From Peredibacter starrii (lineage in GTDB: Bacteria > Bdellovibrionota > Bacteriovoracia > Bacteriovoracales > Bacteriovoracaceae), in contig NZ_CP139487.1 of NCBI RefSeq assembly GCF_034259205.1, positions 930,001-994,000 of the forward strand: a stretch of 64,000 nucleotides of DNA. Reading direction: 5' to 3'. A program made the translations under genes and the position numbers. Every line of letters starts with the position of its first letter. Position 1 is the first letter of the stretch. Of this stretch, positions 1-8,870 are shown piece after piece. Below the pieces are notes generated by a model. That model was not told the DNA's origin, made no database searches, and saw only the letters and a list, made by a program, of their open reading frames with translations.

Positions 1-17
1 AAAGTTGATTTCAAACT

Positions 18-1754
18 ATGAGAAAAACCACTATTGTGCTGGCCGTTCTGGTTGCTGGCTTTGCATTCCTAACTGTTTGGACCTGGAAGAAATTAAATTT
101 CTCTCCCATTTCAGAAACAAGCCTAAGGTTATCGCTTGATAACGTAGTAGAGAGTCTAGATCCCGCCAAGGCCTATAGTGATGACTCACTTCTGGTTTCT
201 GCGCAGGTGCTGGAACCATTGTATCAATATCACTATTTGAAACGACCTTATGAGATCCAACCTCTCGTGGCGGATGGACTTCCGCAAATCCTGAATAAGG
301 GAAAACTCCTTCAGATTAAAATTAAGAAAGGCATTTTTTATCATCCGCATGCGGCCTTTTCTAAACCTCGGGAGCTTGAAGCAAAAGATTTTGTTATTCA
401 ATTTAAACGTATGGCCTTGGATGATTTGAAAAGCCCAGGACGTGGACTCTTCAATGGACTGATTGAAGGTTTTGAAGGCTACAACAAACTTGTTGGTGGG
501 GATTGGACCAGGATTGAATCCACACCTCTGGCGGGAATTGAAGTTAAGGACAAGTATACGCTGGTGATTAATCTCACTAAGACTGAACCCAATATGATCT
601 ATTACCTTGCACTGAATTTCTTGAGTCCAGTGCCTTGGGAACTCGTTCAGCATTCAAAGAATAATCTTGATCACGTTTTGATTGGAACCGGCCCTTATCA
701 TTTCAAAGGGTATAACGGACAATATTTTGATCTGGAAAGATTCAGAGGTTATCGTGAGGATTTTTATCCGACCTCTGGCGACCGTTACGCCAACGTTCAA
801 AATCTTTTGAATTCTTCCAAAGAGAAAATTCCTTTCATTGATAATGTGAGATTTTTCATCACGACGGCCGAGAACGATACCTGGCAAAAATTTTTTAACC
901 ATGAGATCGATCTTTTAACTGTGCCAAAGACCTTCATTCCTAGACTTTATGATACCAATGGCGAACTAAATCCTGAGATTAAGAAAAATGGGGTAGAACT
1001 GAAACACTTCCCAATTCTCGCCAATCGCTGGCTTGCCTTTAACATGAAGGACCCTTTAGTCGGGAAAAATGAATTTCTCCGCAGGGCCATTGCTTATTCA
1101 ATTAACTACGAAGATTACATTCAGGTCATTTCTCAGAACACCAACCTAAGAGCAAACTCGATTCTGGTACCTGGCATCGCAGGTTACCTTCCCGCAAAAG
1201 ATTTCCGCTTTAAGCATGATCCTGCTCTCGCAAAAGAATATTTGAAAATGGCGGGTTTTACTGAGAAGAACATGCCGACGATTGTTTACTCAACCAGGGG
1301 CAACCAGGGCATCAATATTCTTGAGGCCGATTTCATTAAATCTCAGTTGGAGAAAGTTGGACTCAAAGTAGAGGTTCAAGTGCTTCCTTTCTCTGACTTC
1401 CTTAGAAAGGGCAGAGCAGGAGAACTCATGTTCTTTACTGATAACTGGTTATTCGATTACCCAGATGCAGAAAACATTCTTCAACTTTTGGTTTCGACGA
1501 ATTTCCCTGGGGTAAACAAATCGGCCTACAACAATCCAGAGATTGATGATCTTTATCAGCGATTGAAAGAAACGATGAACCCGGATCAGAAAGACAAAAT
1601 CGTTCACCAAATGGAAGAGATTATTTTCCAGGATCTTCCATGGATTCCCATGATGTATGAGAGTTCATTTGTACTTCAGTACCCGGAAATTAAAAACTTT
1701 CGTAAATCTTCAATTATCAGGAACTATGTTAAATATCTAAAAATTGAGAAGTAA
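18..1754 (+). CDS. Extracytoplasmic peptide/oligopeptide-binding protein (SBP_bac_5 family)
   Basis: This 578-residue protein matches the solute-binding proteins of Dpp/Opp ABC transporters (SBP_bac_5), which capture peptides outside the inner membrane. Family features seen are the early 'VESLDPAKAY' motif, 'GTGPYHFKGY' in the first lobe, 'FLRRAIAYSINYEDY' in the middle, and a C-terminal 'DLPWIPMMYE'. The length is typical. Residues 5-22 form one hydrophobic segment with no lipobox cysteine, so it is either a cleaved signal or a membrane anchor. No transporter permease lies in the window. There is no clear Shine-Dalgarno site before the ATG, but only 17 bases are visible, so coupling to an upstream gene is possible. 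The aldehyde dehydrogenase gene starts one base after its stop, so the two are probably co-transcribed. The ligand cannot be read from the sequence. Confidence 0.88.
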   Translation: MRKTTIVLAVLVAGFAFLTVWTWKKLNFSPISETSLRLSLDNVVESLDPAKAYSDDSLLVSAQVLEPLYQYHYLKRPYEIQPLVADGLPQILNKGKLLQIKIKKGIFYHPHAAFSKPRELEAKDFVIQFKRMALDDLKSPGRGLFNGLIEGFEGYNKLVGGDWTRIESTPLAGIEVKDKYTLVINLTKTEPNMIYYLALNFLSPVPWELVQHSKNNLDHVLIGTGPYHFKGYNGQYFDLERFRGYREDFYPTSGDRYANVQNLLNSSKEKIPFIDNVRFFITTAENDTWQKFFNHEIDLLTVPKTFIPRLYDTNGELNPEIKKNGVELKHFPILANRWLAFNMKDPLVGKNEFLRRAIAYSINYEDYIQVISQNTNLRANSILVPGIAGYLPAKDFRFKHDPALAKEYLKMAGFTEKNMPTIVYSTRGNQGINILEADFIKSQLEKVGLKVEVQVLPFSDFLRKGRAGELMFFTDNWLFDYPDAENILQLLVSTNFPGVNKSAYNNPEIDDLYQRLKETMNPDQKDKIVHQMEEIIFQDLPWIPMMYESSFVLQYPEIKNFRKSSIIRNYVKYLKIEK

Positions 1755-1755
1755 T

Positions 1756-3081
1756 ATGAAAATCTCCATCCCGTCGATAGAAGAAAGAAAACTCAAACTC
1801 GAAAGACTTAGAAAAATAATTTTGAGGAAAGAGGTTCTGATCAATAAGGCCTTGATGGACGATTTAGGGAAATCTCATTTTGAAACTTATTTAACCGAAG
1901 TCGGTTTCGTCATCGAGGAAATTAACTTTGTCGTAAAAAATCTGGAAAGCTGGGCGAAACCAAAAAAAGTTTCAACTCCTATGAATCTTTTTCCGGCCTC
2001 TAGTTATATTCATCCTTCGCCCTATGGTGAAGTTTTAATTATGTCTCCTTGGAACTATCCATTCCAGCTCTGTATAGCACCCATGATTGGAGCTCTGGCC
2101 GCGGGAAATAGAGTGGTGCTGAAGCCCTCGGAACTTGCTCCCAATACGGCAAAGGTCCTTCGTGAGATAATTGAAGAGGCCTATAAACCGAATGAAGTCA
2201 GGATTGTTGAAGGCGGAGTTGCAGAGACACAAGAGCTCTTGAAACAAAAATTCGATTATATTTTCTTCACTGGAAGTACTGCGGTTGGGAAAATAGTGAT
2301 GAAGGCCGCCGCTGAACATCTCACTCCTGTTACTCTGGAACTTGGTGGGAAAAGTCCTTGTATCATTGATGAGACCGCCGATATCGATCTTGCCGCCAAG
2401 AGAATTGCCTGGGGGAAATTTTTGAATGCAGGACAAACCTGTGTAGCCCCGGATTACGTTTTAGTTCCTAAAAAGTATCAGCATGAATTTTTGGAACGTC
2501 TGAACTTTCATTTGAAAAACTTCTATGGAGATAGTCCGGCAGGATCTCCGGATTTTCCTCGTATTATTAACGAGAAGCACTTTGATCGCTTAGAAGAACT
2601 CTTAATTCCGGAAAAAATAGCGGTGGGTGGAGAGAAGAGTCGTGTGAATAAGTTTATCTCGCCCACAGTGATGAAAGATATTTCATGGTCAGATAAAATC
2701 ATGGAAGACGAAATCTTTGGTCCAATTCTTCCCGTTCTTCCTTATGAAGATTTGAATGAGGCGCTTGAAGAAGTGGCCAAGCGTTCGAGACCCCTGGCCT
2801 TTTACGTCTTCAGTGAAGACTCAAAAAAAGCAAAAGCGATTATGCGTGAAATGTCTTTTGGGGGCGGTTGTATCAATGACACCCTCATGCATCTAGCGAA
2901 TCCGAATCTTCCGTTTGGGGGAATTGGTGGTAGTGGGATGGGTAGTTACCATGGGAAGAAAAGCTTCGAGACCTTCTCCCACATGAAGTCAGTTCTGATC
3001 CAAAAAACAAAGGTGGATATCCCATTGAGATACCCACCTTATAATGGAAAACTAAGTTGGCTTAAACTGTTTTTGCGTTAA
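1756..3081 (+). CDS. Aldehyde dehydrogenase, class 3-like
   Basis: A 441-residue NAD(P)-dependent aldehyde dehydrogenase oxidising aldehydes to acids. The short length, without the extra N-terminal segment of class 1/2 enzymes, fits the class 3/fatty-aldehyde group. Visible motifs: 'SPWNYPFQL' in the cofactor domain, 'FTGSTAVGK' dinucleotide loop, general-base Glu in 'LELGGKSP' (about residue 195), catalytic Cys in 'GQTCVAPD' (about 229), and 'EEIFGPILPV' followed by 'LPFGGIGGSGMG'. I chose the ATG at 1756 because it is preceded by GAGAAG and follows the upstream stop by one base; a TTG at 1744 lies inside the upstream gene. Substrate is unknown; aldehydes from lipid breakdown are a reasonable guess only. 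Confidence 0.9.
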   Translation: MKISIPSIEERKLKLERLRKIILRKEVLINKALMDDLGKSHFETYLTEVGFVIEEINFVVKNLESWAKPKKVSTPMNLFPASSYIHPSPYGEVLIMSPWNYPFQLCIAPMIGALAAGNRVVLKPSELAPNTAKVLREIIEEAYKPNEVRIVEGGVAETQELLKQKFDYIFFTGSTAVGKIVMKAAAEHLTPVTLELGGKSPCIIDETADIDLAAKRIAWGKFLNAGQTCVAPDYVLVPKKYQHEFLERLNFHLKNFYGDSPAGSPDFPRIINEKHFDRLEELLIPEKIAVGGEKSRVNKFISPTVMKDISWSDKIMEDEIFGPILPVLPYEDLNEALEEVAKRSRPLAFYVFSEDSKKAKAIMREMSFGGGCINDTLMHLANPNLPFGGIGGSGMGSYHGKKSFETFSHMKSVLIQKTKVDIPLRYPPYNGKLSWLKLFLR

Positions 3082-3245
3082 AGCTTATAGCTCGCATCGT
3101 ACCAAGGTGCTGGGGCAGGTTTTGACCAGCTGGCAATTTCACGTGATGGCGTCGGTGACTTCATGTAGGCATGATGAACCGCCAGGAAAGAGCAGAAAGC
3201 AAAAACGAAGGCCCAAGTACAGAAGTCTGTGAATTTCCAAGACAT
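3078..3245 (-). CDS. Small single-span membrane protein
   Basis: A 55-residue protein of no recognised family. The start chosen is the ATG at 3245, which has AAGGGG six bases upstream; an ATG at 3263 would add six residues. Residues about 8-25 are hydrophobic (a probable membrane helix), followed by a Pro/Ser/Lys-rich tail 'SPTPSREIASWSKPAPAP'. It converges on the aldehyde dehydrogenase gene, and the two stop codons share the tetranucleotide TTAA. Good ribosome site and transmembrane character support a real gene, but there is no homology evidence. Confidence 0.5.
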   Translation of the reverse strand: MSWKFTDFCTWAFVFAFCSFLAVHHAYMKSPTPSREIASWSKPAPAPWYDASYKL

Positions 3246-3355
3246 AAGTGACCCCTTTGTCATAGTCCCTATCTTCTTCGGAATAAACTTCTGAAAAGTT
3301 GAGTAGCCGTTCCGATTATTACTTTAAAATTAGCAAGTTAGGAGTTTAATCCCTG

Positions 3356-3385
3356 TTGCTAGAAAGGGCAGTGCTAGATTATGAT
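3356..3385 (+). promoter_or_regulatory. Candidate sigma-70 promoter of the glutamate-ligase-like operon
   Basis: TTGCTA at 3356-3361 and TATGAT at 3380-3385 are separated by 18 bases, about 30 bases before the GTG start at 3419. It is the best match in the 155-base gap. Position and hexamers are suggestive only. Confidence 0.4.
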
Positions 3386-3418
3386 TAGGCTTCAAACGCT
3401 TTAAAAAGGTTCTCCTCA

Positions 3419-3901
3419 GTGAAAGTGATTTTTCTCTTTCTGTTCTTTACTCTGGGATTCGTTCCGGGTGCCTACTCTCAACTTTTAAAAGAAAAAGTCC
3501 TGATTGGCCGAATTGAATGGGTCGAATTGCCAGATCTGAAAGTAAAACACAAAGCGCGCATCGATACCGGTGCAAAGACAACATCACTCCATGCAGTGAA
3601 CATTGAAGAAGTTGAACAAAGAGGGGAGCTCTTTGTGAAATTTCAAACCGTGGACTCAGAAGGGAAAACTGTCGACCTTCTTCGCAAAGTTGATTCTACT
3701 CAAAAAGTTTCCAATACATCAGGCTTCATCACTAAACGTTACGTTATCAAAGAAAAAATCAAGATGGGTAACATTGAAAGAGAAGTGTCGGTCAACTTAA
3801 ACGACCGATCTAAGATGGATTATAAATTCCTGGTAGGAAGAAATTTGCTCTTGGGACGCTTCATTGTTGATGTGGCCCGCTCACACGTCCTAGGTGATTA
3901 A
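3419..3901 (+). CDS. Exported retropepsin-like 'ATP-dependent zinc protease' family protein (PF05618)
   Basis: A 160-residue protein with an N-terminal signal peptide (about residues 1-20, ending near 'GAYSQ') and one domain of the family historically called ATP-dependent zinc protease (PF05618, RimB/RloA-like). The signature 'ARIDTGAKTTSLHA' holds the DTGA motif typical of retropepsin-like aspartyl proteases, and 'LVGRNLLLGRFIVDV' is the family's C-terminal motif. Translation starts at GTG 3419, preceded by AAAAAGG. It is first in a conserved trio: protease-like protein, 7-TM protein with inactive transglutaminase, and RimK-related ligase. In related bacteria such trios have been linked to osmotic stress and envelope maintenance. 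Substrate and catalytic activity are unproven. Confidence 0.85.
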   Translation: MKVIFLFLFFTLGFVPGAYSQLLKEKVLIGRIEWVELPDLKVKHKARIDTGAKTTSLHAVNIEEVEQRGELFVKFQTVDSEGKTVDLLRKVDSTQKVSNTSGFITKRYVIKEKIKMGNIEREVSVNLNDRSKMDYKFLVGRNLLLGRFIVDVARSHVLGD

Positions 3902-3905
3902 TCCA

Positions 3906-5519
3906 ATGAAAAAATTCGTCGTCTTTATTACGGCCTTCCTTATTATTTTCCCTCTTGGCGTTCTGTTTTATAAGTCTCAGGTGCTGAACCTTTCACTTAT
4001 TCCTCAGATGGTTGATGATGTGTGGAACTTCCACATGACAATCAAACCTAAGGGCGATGCTACTTCTTTCTCTTTCCCGATTCCAAAGTCAGGACCAGGG
4101 ATGAAAATCTCGGATGAGAAAGTTCGTTCTAAAGACCTTGGTATATTCATTGATAGTCAGTCTGATTCAAATCTTGCCACTTGGACCGCAAAAGATTCAG
4201 TTAAAAGACGAGTGTCTTATTCGGCGCGAGTAGATCTAAAGCCACTTAAGTATAAGAACATTCCGAAAGACTACACTGAGACTTATCCTAAGGGCCTTGA
4301 GAAATATTTAAGAGTCCCTGAGCTACTTCCTGAAGATGAAGCGGCGATCGCAACTTTAGAAACTGCGATTCTTGAAGGGAGTGAAGATAAGACGAGTTTG
4401 GTACGTAAGATTTACTATTACGTAGAAGAAGAAATTCAGCGCAACACTGACATCAAAACAATCCACGAAACGCTTAACACTGGTAAAGGTTCTCCGCTAA
4501 TCAAAGCACGCCTCTTCAACGTAATGGTGAAGCGTAAGGGCGTTCCTGCTCGTATCGTTGTGATGATAAAAATGCCTGAGATGAAGCAGAAGGTTGAAGA
4601 GACCAAGCTTCGTTTTACTTTCGCTAACGAAGTGTTCCTGGCAAACAAGTGGATTCCGATTGATACAAACCGTGGCTACTTTGGTGAGCGTCCGGACAAT
4701 TTCCTGGTTCTTCACCATAACTACGAAGAAATCGAGAAAATCGTAAACAAGCGTAAAATCAGTTATTCAATTCAGGCCGAGCGTGCTCGTATCAACCGTT
4801 TCAATAAAGCTGAGTTTAAAAAAGAAGTGATCCGTTCAGATTCGATTTTCTCTAAAATCAGTCTTTACCGTCTTCCACTACCAGTTCAGACCATGTTTAC
4901 AACGATCCTTTTGATCCCGATTGGAACTTTGGTTCTGGCCCTGGCGAGAAACATTATTGGTATTCCGACTTTTGGTATTTTCACTCCGATTCTTCTGACT
5001 CTCTTCTTCAAAGAGACTTCATTTACTTTTGGACTATTGTTCTTCTTCTCAGTTGTAGTAGTAGGGATTGGAGAGCGTTACATTCTGGATAAGTTCTATC
5101 TTCTGGCAGTGCCGAGACTTTCGATTATCCTGACCCTCATAATTATGCTGATGATCTGGTACGCATTCTTCAGTGTTGATATGACTAATGCGAGTCAAAA
5201 ACATCTGGCCTTCTTCCCAATCGTAATTGTGACAACCATCATCGAACGATTGTCGATCATGATTACCGAAGACGGAATTGTGAATACACTTAAGACCCTT
5301 CTGGGAACACTGGTTATCGTGATCCTGGTTTACTCATTGTTCTTTATCCCGACTCTGGAAATGTTCATGTTCACGAACCCTGAACTTCTTCTTTCTGTGA
5401 TCGGTGTGCAGATTCTGATTGGTAAATATAAGGGTTATAGAATTTCTGAGTTCCTGCGTTTCCGCGATCTAGTTCGTCAGAAGAAAAGATTGGAGAGTGC
5501 TTCGCATGATCTTCCGTAA
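3906..5519 (+). CDS. 7-TM membrane protein fused to an inactive transglutaminase domain
   Basis: A 537-residue protein matching the architecture 'inactive transglutaminase fused to seven transmembrane helices' (PF14400/PF14402, named from memory). An N-terminal membrane segment (about 4-22) precedes a periplasmic region to about residue 320 containing a transglutaminase-like core ('TSLVRKIYYYVEEEIQRN', 'KGVPARIVVMI'). Multiple helices follow from about 330 to 510 and a short charged tail ends the protein. The start is the ATG at 3906 with AGGTGA eight bases upstream; a GTG at 3894 overlaps the previous gene and is less likely. The next gene begins inside its 3' end. It probably links a periplasmic sensing or protease step to the cytoplasmic ligase. 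Confidence 0.85.
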   Translation: MKKFVVFITAFLIIFPLGVLFYKSQVLNLSLIPQMVDDVWNFHMTIKPKGDATSFSFPIPKSGPGMKISDEKVRSKDLGIFIDSQSDSNLATWTAKDSVKRRVSYSARVDLKPLKYKNIPKDYTETYPKGLEKYLRVPELLPEDEAAIATLETAILEGSEDKTSLVRKIYYYVEEEIQRNTDIKTIHETLNTGKGSPLIKARLFNVMVKRKGVPARIVVMIKMPEMKQKVEETKLRFTFANEVFLANKWIPIDTNRGYFGERPDNFLVLHHNYEEIEKIVNKRKISYSIQAERARINRFNKAEFKKEVIRSDSIFSKISLYRLPLPVQTMFTTILLIPIGTLVLALARNIIGIPTFGIFTPILLTLFFKETSFTFGLLFFFSVVVVGIGERYILDKFYLLAVPRLSIILTLIIMLMIWYAFFSVDMTNASQKHLAFFPIVIVTTIIERLSIMITEDGIVNTLKTLLGTLVIVILVYSLFFIPTLEMFMFTNPELLLSVIGVQILIGKYKGYRISEFLRFRDLVRQKKRLESASHDLP

Positions 5520-6459
5520 TCTGAAGGAAATGGGCATCCTCGGAATCAATAACCGAGTTGGCCGTTACATTCTGAGACATAATCCCCGTAAGAACTATCC
5601 TCTAGTGGATAATAAAGTTCTGACTGCTCAGAGAGCAGAGGCATGGGGGATAGCGACACCTGAGAACTACATGGTGGTGGAGAATTACGGTTCTTTAAAG
5701 AATCTTCATCTCAAACTTCAGCAATACGAGTCTTTCGTTATCAAACCGGCCAATGGTTCGCAGGGTAATGGAATTATCGTTTTCAAAGAGATCGTTAAAG
5801 AAGAGAAAAACGGCGAGACACACATTTATTGTCGTCGTTCAAATGATAAGCTCATGGACATTGAAGAGGTGAAGCACCATATTTCTGGGATTCTCTCTGG
5901 TCTATATTCTCTTTCTGGTCATAGTGATACGGCCATCATTCAAGCGAAGATTGATAAACATCCAATCTTTGATCAATATTCTTACGGCGGTATCCCTGAT
6001 ATTCGTGTAATTGTATTCGAAGGTTTTCCTGTGATGAGTATGGTTCGTCTTCCGACTAAATCGTCAGATGGTAAAGCAAACCTTCACCAAGGTGCAATTG
6101 GTGCAGGTTTAAATCTATCGAATGGTTGGACTAATAATGCGGTTATTAGAAACCAAGTTGTGGATACTCACCCTGATACTGGTCATCAATTGATGGGACT
6201 AAAACTTCCATTCTGGCCTGAAATTCTCGAACTCGCGGCCCGTTGTTATGACATGGTAGAGTTGGGATATCTTGGTGCTGATATTGTTCTTACTCCCGAT
6301 CGTGGTCCAATTCTTTTAGAGCTCAATGCTCGTCCTGGCCTGGGAATTCAGATCGCAAATCTTGCGGGCCTTGTTCCTCGTTTAGAGAAAATTCGTTTAG
6401 AAGCTCCCAAAAATCTGCTAGCTAAGGAGCGGGCGGAATTTTCAATGAAGCATTTCTAA
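5506..6459 (+). CDS. Alpha-L-glutamate ligase-like ATP-grasp protein (RimK-related)
   Basis: A 317-residue ATP-grasp protein of the RimK-related 'alpha-L-glutamate ligase-like' group. Landmarks are 'GINNRVGRYILRHNPRKNYP' at the N terminus, the ATP-binding 'FVIKPANGSQGNGI', 'GGIPDIRVIVFEGFPVMSMVRLPT', and metal-binding 'ILLELNARPGLGIQIAN' near the end. The start used is ATG 5506 with GGAG ten bases upstream, overlapping the 7-TM gene by 14 bases, which implies coupling; GTG 5497 is too close to that site. True RimK adds glutamates to ribosomal protein S6; this subgroup sits with membrane partners and its acceptor is unknown. Nothing in the sequence identifies the acceptor. Confidence 0.85.
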   Translation: MIFRNLKEMGILGINNRVGRYILRHNPRKNYPLVDNKVLTAQRAEAWGIATPENYMVVENYGSLKNLHLKLQQYESFVIKPANGSQGNGIIVFKEIVKEEKNGETHIYCRRSNDKLMDIEEVKHHISGILSGLYSLSGHSDTAIIQAKIDKHPIFDQYSYGGIPDIRVIVFEGFPVMSMVRLPTKSSDGKANLHQGAIGAGLNLSNGWTNNAVIRNQVVDTHPDTGHQLMGLKLPFWPEILELAARCYDMVELGYLGADIVLTPDRGPILLELNARPGLGIQIANLAGLVPRLEKIRLEAPKNLLAKERAEFSMKHF

Positions 6460-6505
6460 GCTTAAGATTCTTCAAAAATAACCCACTCATTTCAGTCAGT
6501 TATCA

Positions 6506-6531
6506 CTTTAATCAAATTGATTTGATTAAAG
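6506..6531. promoter_or_regulatory. Perfect 11-bp inverted repeat, possible operator
   Basis: CTTTAATCAAA at 6506-6516 is followed after TTGA by its exact reverse complement at 6521-6531. It is AT-rich and has no T-run, so it is a poor terminator. It lies just upstream of the sigma-28-like promoter at 6543 and could bind a dimeric regulator. Confidence 0.45.
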
Positions 6532-6542
6532 CGTCCTTAATC

Positions 6543-6570
6543 TAAATTATCTTCCTTAATAATCCGATAA
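6543..6570 (+). promoter_or_regulatory. Sigma-28 (FliA)-type promoter of the linker protein gene
   Basis: TAAA at 6543-6546, 16 bases, then TCCGATAA at 6563-6570. The E. coli FliA consensus is TAAA-N15-GCCGATAA. The same arrangement occurs before other genes of this island (8827, 15434, 19161 and, weaker, 12088). The predicted transcript would have a leader of about 125 bases. Confidence 0.6.
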
Positions 6571-6587
6571 GTCCTTCAGGAATTCAG

Positions 6588-6710
6588 ATGGATAACGAGC
6601 TTATCATTATGAAGATAATGAAGATTATTTTAAAAACTCTCTCCAGTCATCGCATGGAACAGCGATCTGCTGACTCGTTCTTTTTTTATAAAGGAATGAA
6701 CCATGCTTAA
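6588..6710 (+). CDS. Possible 40-codon leader ORF overlapping the next start
   Basis: An ATG at 6588, six bases after AGGA, opens a 40-codon frame ending at TAA 6708-6710, eight bases into the following gene in another frame. The predicted peptide is Ile/Lys-rich at first and has no recognisable motif. The leader is AT-rich, so an ORF this long could arise by chance. If the sigma-28-like promoter is the only one, the AGGA sits at the very 5' end of the message, which weakens the case. Confidence 0.25.
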   Translation: MDNELIIMKIMKIILKTLSSHRMEQRSADSFFFYKGMNHA

Positions 6711-8775
6711 GAATTCACTCTACGTTGGTGTAGCACTTATGGCGGCCTTTCTCATTCGAGTGGCCTCGGTTCAATTGTCAGCAGACAAGCCAGCAGTAGA
6801 AGAAGATGAAGTAGAAGTTCAAATCACTCCAAGAAAAATCAAAAAACGTAGGCCTGCTTCAGTTGATGTGCCAAAACCAAGAATGCAACCTCAACGTGAA
6901 AGAGCAGATCGCGCTCCTCGTATGATGCAAACTTTCGAACCCCGTGCGGAAGAGCCAGTAGATGAAGAGAGAATGGCAGTCGGTGGAGGACAAGAAGAAG
7001 CTCCAATGCCGATGTCCGTTGGATCATACAGTGCTGATGCGACTTATGTACCTAGTAGTAATAGTGGTGGAGGAAGCCGAAGTGTTGCTTCTGGTTCAAG
7101 AGTAGGAAGTGTTTCGAATGCACCTACGACTTCGACATCAGGATCTAAAACAACTGGTTCATCTCAATTTGGTGGTATCACTGGTAGCTTAGGTGGTGGC
7201 GGTGGTCTTGCATTTGGTAACGTAGGATTTACGACTGGATCGTCGTCTTCAACAACCGGATCATCAAGTTCAGGTAGCAGTTCTACAACAGGATCGACGA
7301 CATCAGGAACAACTGGTTCAACAACTTCTGGTACTACAGGGTCTACAACGAGTTCAACTTCGAGTGGTTCGTCGTCATCTGGATCTTCGTCTGGAACTTC
7401 GTCGTCTGGTACGACAACTTCAGGGACATCTACCGGTAGTACGACTTCGGGTACAACAACTTCCGGTACAACAACTTCCGGTACAACAACTTCTGGAACT
7501 ACTACTTCCGGTACAACAACTTCTGGAACTACTACTTCGGGCACAACTACATCAGGTACGACAAGTGGTACTGGTGGTACAACGACATCAGGAACTACAA
7601 CTTCCGGTGGAGGTTGGGTGACTGTGGCCGGGGCTTCTTCAGGATCTACTTCAGGTTCAACTTCCGGAACGACTACATCAACTACTACTAGTGGTGCAGG
7701 TGGATCTACTACATCTACAACAACAAGCGGAACAGGTGGAACAACTACCTCGGGAACTACAACAAGTGGTACTGGTGGAACAACTACTTCTGGTACAACA
7801 ACAAGCGGAACTGGCGGAACAACAACCTCTGGTACAACCACCAGTGGTACGGGTGGTACAACATCTGGTACACCAGCTACACCTCCAACTTGTTCGGCAA
7901 CGCCTTCAACAGGTGCCTACAGTAGTTCAGTGTCAGTAACCATTACTTGTGATGCTCCATCTAATATCTTCTATTGTGTTAGCAATGCCGCTTGTTCTTC
8001 AGGAACAGCGTGTGACCCTGAAGCCTCAGGAATTGCATATTCTTCACCAGTAACAATTGGTGCAGTTGATGGTGCATACTGCTTGAGCTTTTACGGTACA
8101 GCAACATCATCAGGACTTGATTCAACAATTACTGATTTAAGTTATGACATCAATAGTGCACTTCCTCACTTAGAAGTGACGAACACAAAAACATATTTCC
8201 AAACGACAGAACTTTACGGAAGAGATGACAATATTCCATCGAACATCTGGACATCAATAGTGAGTGACGACTTCGCTCCAACTGGAATCTCTGTAGGTAT
8301 GGTGAACCTAAAAACTCACGATCCTGCGGCCACTACTTGTGAAGATGTCGTGACAAACTATGTGAGCTACCCAGCTCCGACTCCAGATCCTTTCTTTGAA
8401 TGGATCACAGGAGTTGATCCCGAAACTGGATCTTTAAGTCCATCATCACAAATTGATTTACCATTGGTTCTCGCGAAACTTGAATACGGCGATAACTTCA
8501 TCGTAACGTGGATTAGAAACTCATCTTACTCACCGGCAACCTATTCTTGTTCAACTACGAAAGTGCACTTGGAAGATTTTGATTACTTCCAGGCCGATAG
8601 CTCTCACGGTGAAACGGGAACTCAGTATGTAAGAGAGTTTTCAGGTGGATTTACTGCTTACGGTTTCTTTGAACCTACAATCGATAATCCTCCATCAAGA
8701 GGTCCAGCAGGGGAGAGTGCTGAAGACAAATCAGGTGAAAGATTAGAAAGTGGTCTGTTCAGTATCTTCTACTAA
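6703..8775 (+). CDS. Surface protein with long Gly/Thr/Ser linker and chitobiase C-like domain
   Basis: A 690-residue exported protein. Residues 1-25 are hydrophobic (signal or anchor), 30-110 are charged and Pro/Arg-rich, and about 175-395 are a low-complexity Gly/Thr/Ser linker containing pentapeptide GTTTS repeats and a 13-residue [13 protein letters not shown] unit. Residues about 398-485 ('[20 protein letters not shown]') resemble the CHB_HEX_C/FN3-like domain often attached to extracellular proteins and carry cysteines that may form disulfides. The final 200 residues match nothing I recognise. ATG 6703 has AAGGA seven bases upstream. It shares a sigma-28-type promoter with the fibre genes that follow, suggesting co-expression. 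A display stalk or adhesin role is inferred from architecture only. Confidence 0.75.
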   Translation: MLKNSLYVGVALMAAFLIRVASVQLSADKPAVEEDEVEVQITPRKIKKRRPASVDVPKPRMQPQRERADRAPRMMQTFEPRAEEPVDEERMAVGGGQEEAPMPMSVGSYSADATYVPSSNSGGGSRSVASGSRVGSVSNAPTTSTSGSKTTGSSQFGGITGSLGGGGGLAFGNVGFTTGSSSSTTGSSSSGSSSTTGSTTSGTTGSTTSGTTGSTTSSTSSGSSSSGSSSGTSSSGTTTSGTSTGSTTSGTTTSGTTTSGTTTSGTTTSGTTTSGTTTSGTTTSGTTSGTGGTTTSGTTTSGGGWVTVAGASSGSTSGSTSGTTTSTTTSGAGGSTTSTTTSGTGGTTTSGTTTSGTGGTTTSGTTTSGTGGTTTSGTTTSGTGGTTSGTPATPPTCSATPSTGAYSSSVSVTITCDAPSNIFYCVSNAACSSGTACDPEASGIAYSSPVTIGAVDGAYCLSFYGTATSSGLDSTITDLSYDINSALPHLEVTNTKTYFQTTELYGRDDNIPSNIWTSIVSDDFAPTGISVGMVNLKTHDPAATTCEDVVTNYVSYPAPTPDPFFEWITGVDPETGSLSPSSQIDLPLVLAKLEYGDNFIVTWIRNSSYSPATYSCSTTKVHLEDFDYFQADSSHGETGTQYVREFSGGFTAYGFFEPTIDNPPSRGPAGESAEDKSGERLESGLFSIFY
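7231..7877 (+). repeat. Intragenic tandem repeats encoding the Gly/Thr/Ser linker
   Basis: Coding minisatellite. A 15-base unit encoding GTTTS is repeated about eight times around 7438-7566, with near-identical copies at 7450-7493. A 39-base unit encoding [13 protein letters not shown] occurs about three and a half times around 7732-7870. Units are multiples of three, so copy-number change would alter linker length without breaking the frame. Confidence 0.85.
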
Positions 8776-8826
8776 TTTTTTGATGGCCCAAGACATTCTA
8801 AATCTTATTCAATTGCGGATTAAAAT

Positions 8827-8854
8827 TAAAAAGATTTTTTTAATATCCCGATAA
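8827..8854 (+). promoter_or_regulatory. Sigma-28 (FliA)-type promoter of fibre gene A
   Basis: TAAA at 8827-8830, a 16-base spacer, and CCCGATAA at 8847-8854. The transcript would begin near 8861, leaving a very short leader. Spacing is the same as at 6543 and 19161. Confidence 0.65.
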
Positions 8855-8870
8855 GTCTTAAAGAATATCA

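Noticed and set aside
1744-1755. TTG start for the aldehyde dehydrogenase
   Set aside because: It lies inside the previous gene and lacks a ribosome site; ATG 1756 is better placed.
7164-7841. Long minus-strand ORF rich in Val/Pro/Glu opposite the linker gene
   Set aside because: It is the antisense image of GTTTS-type codons; no ribosome site or domain.
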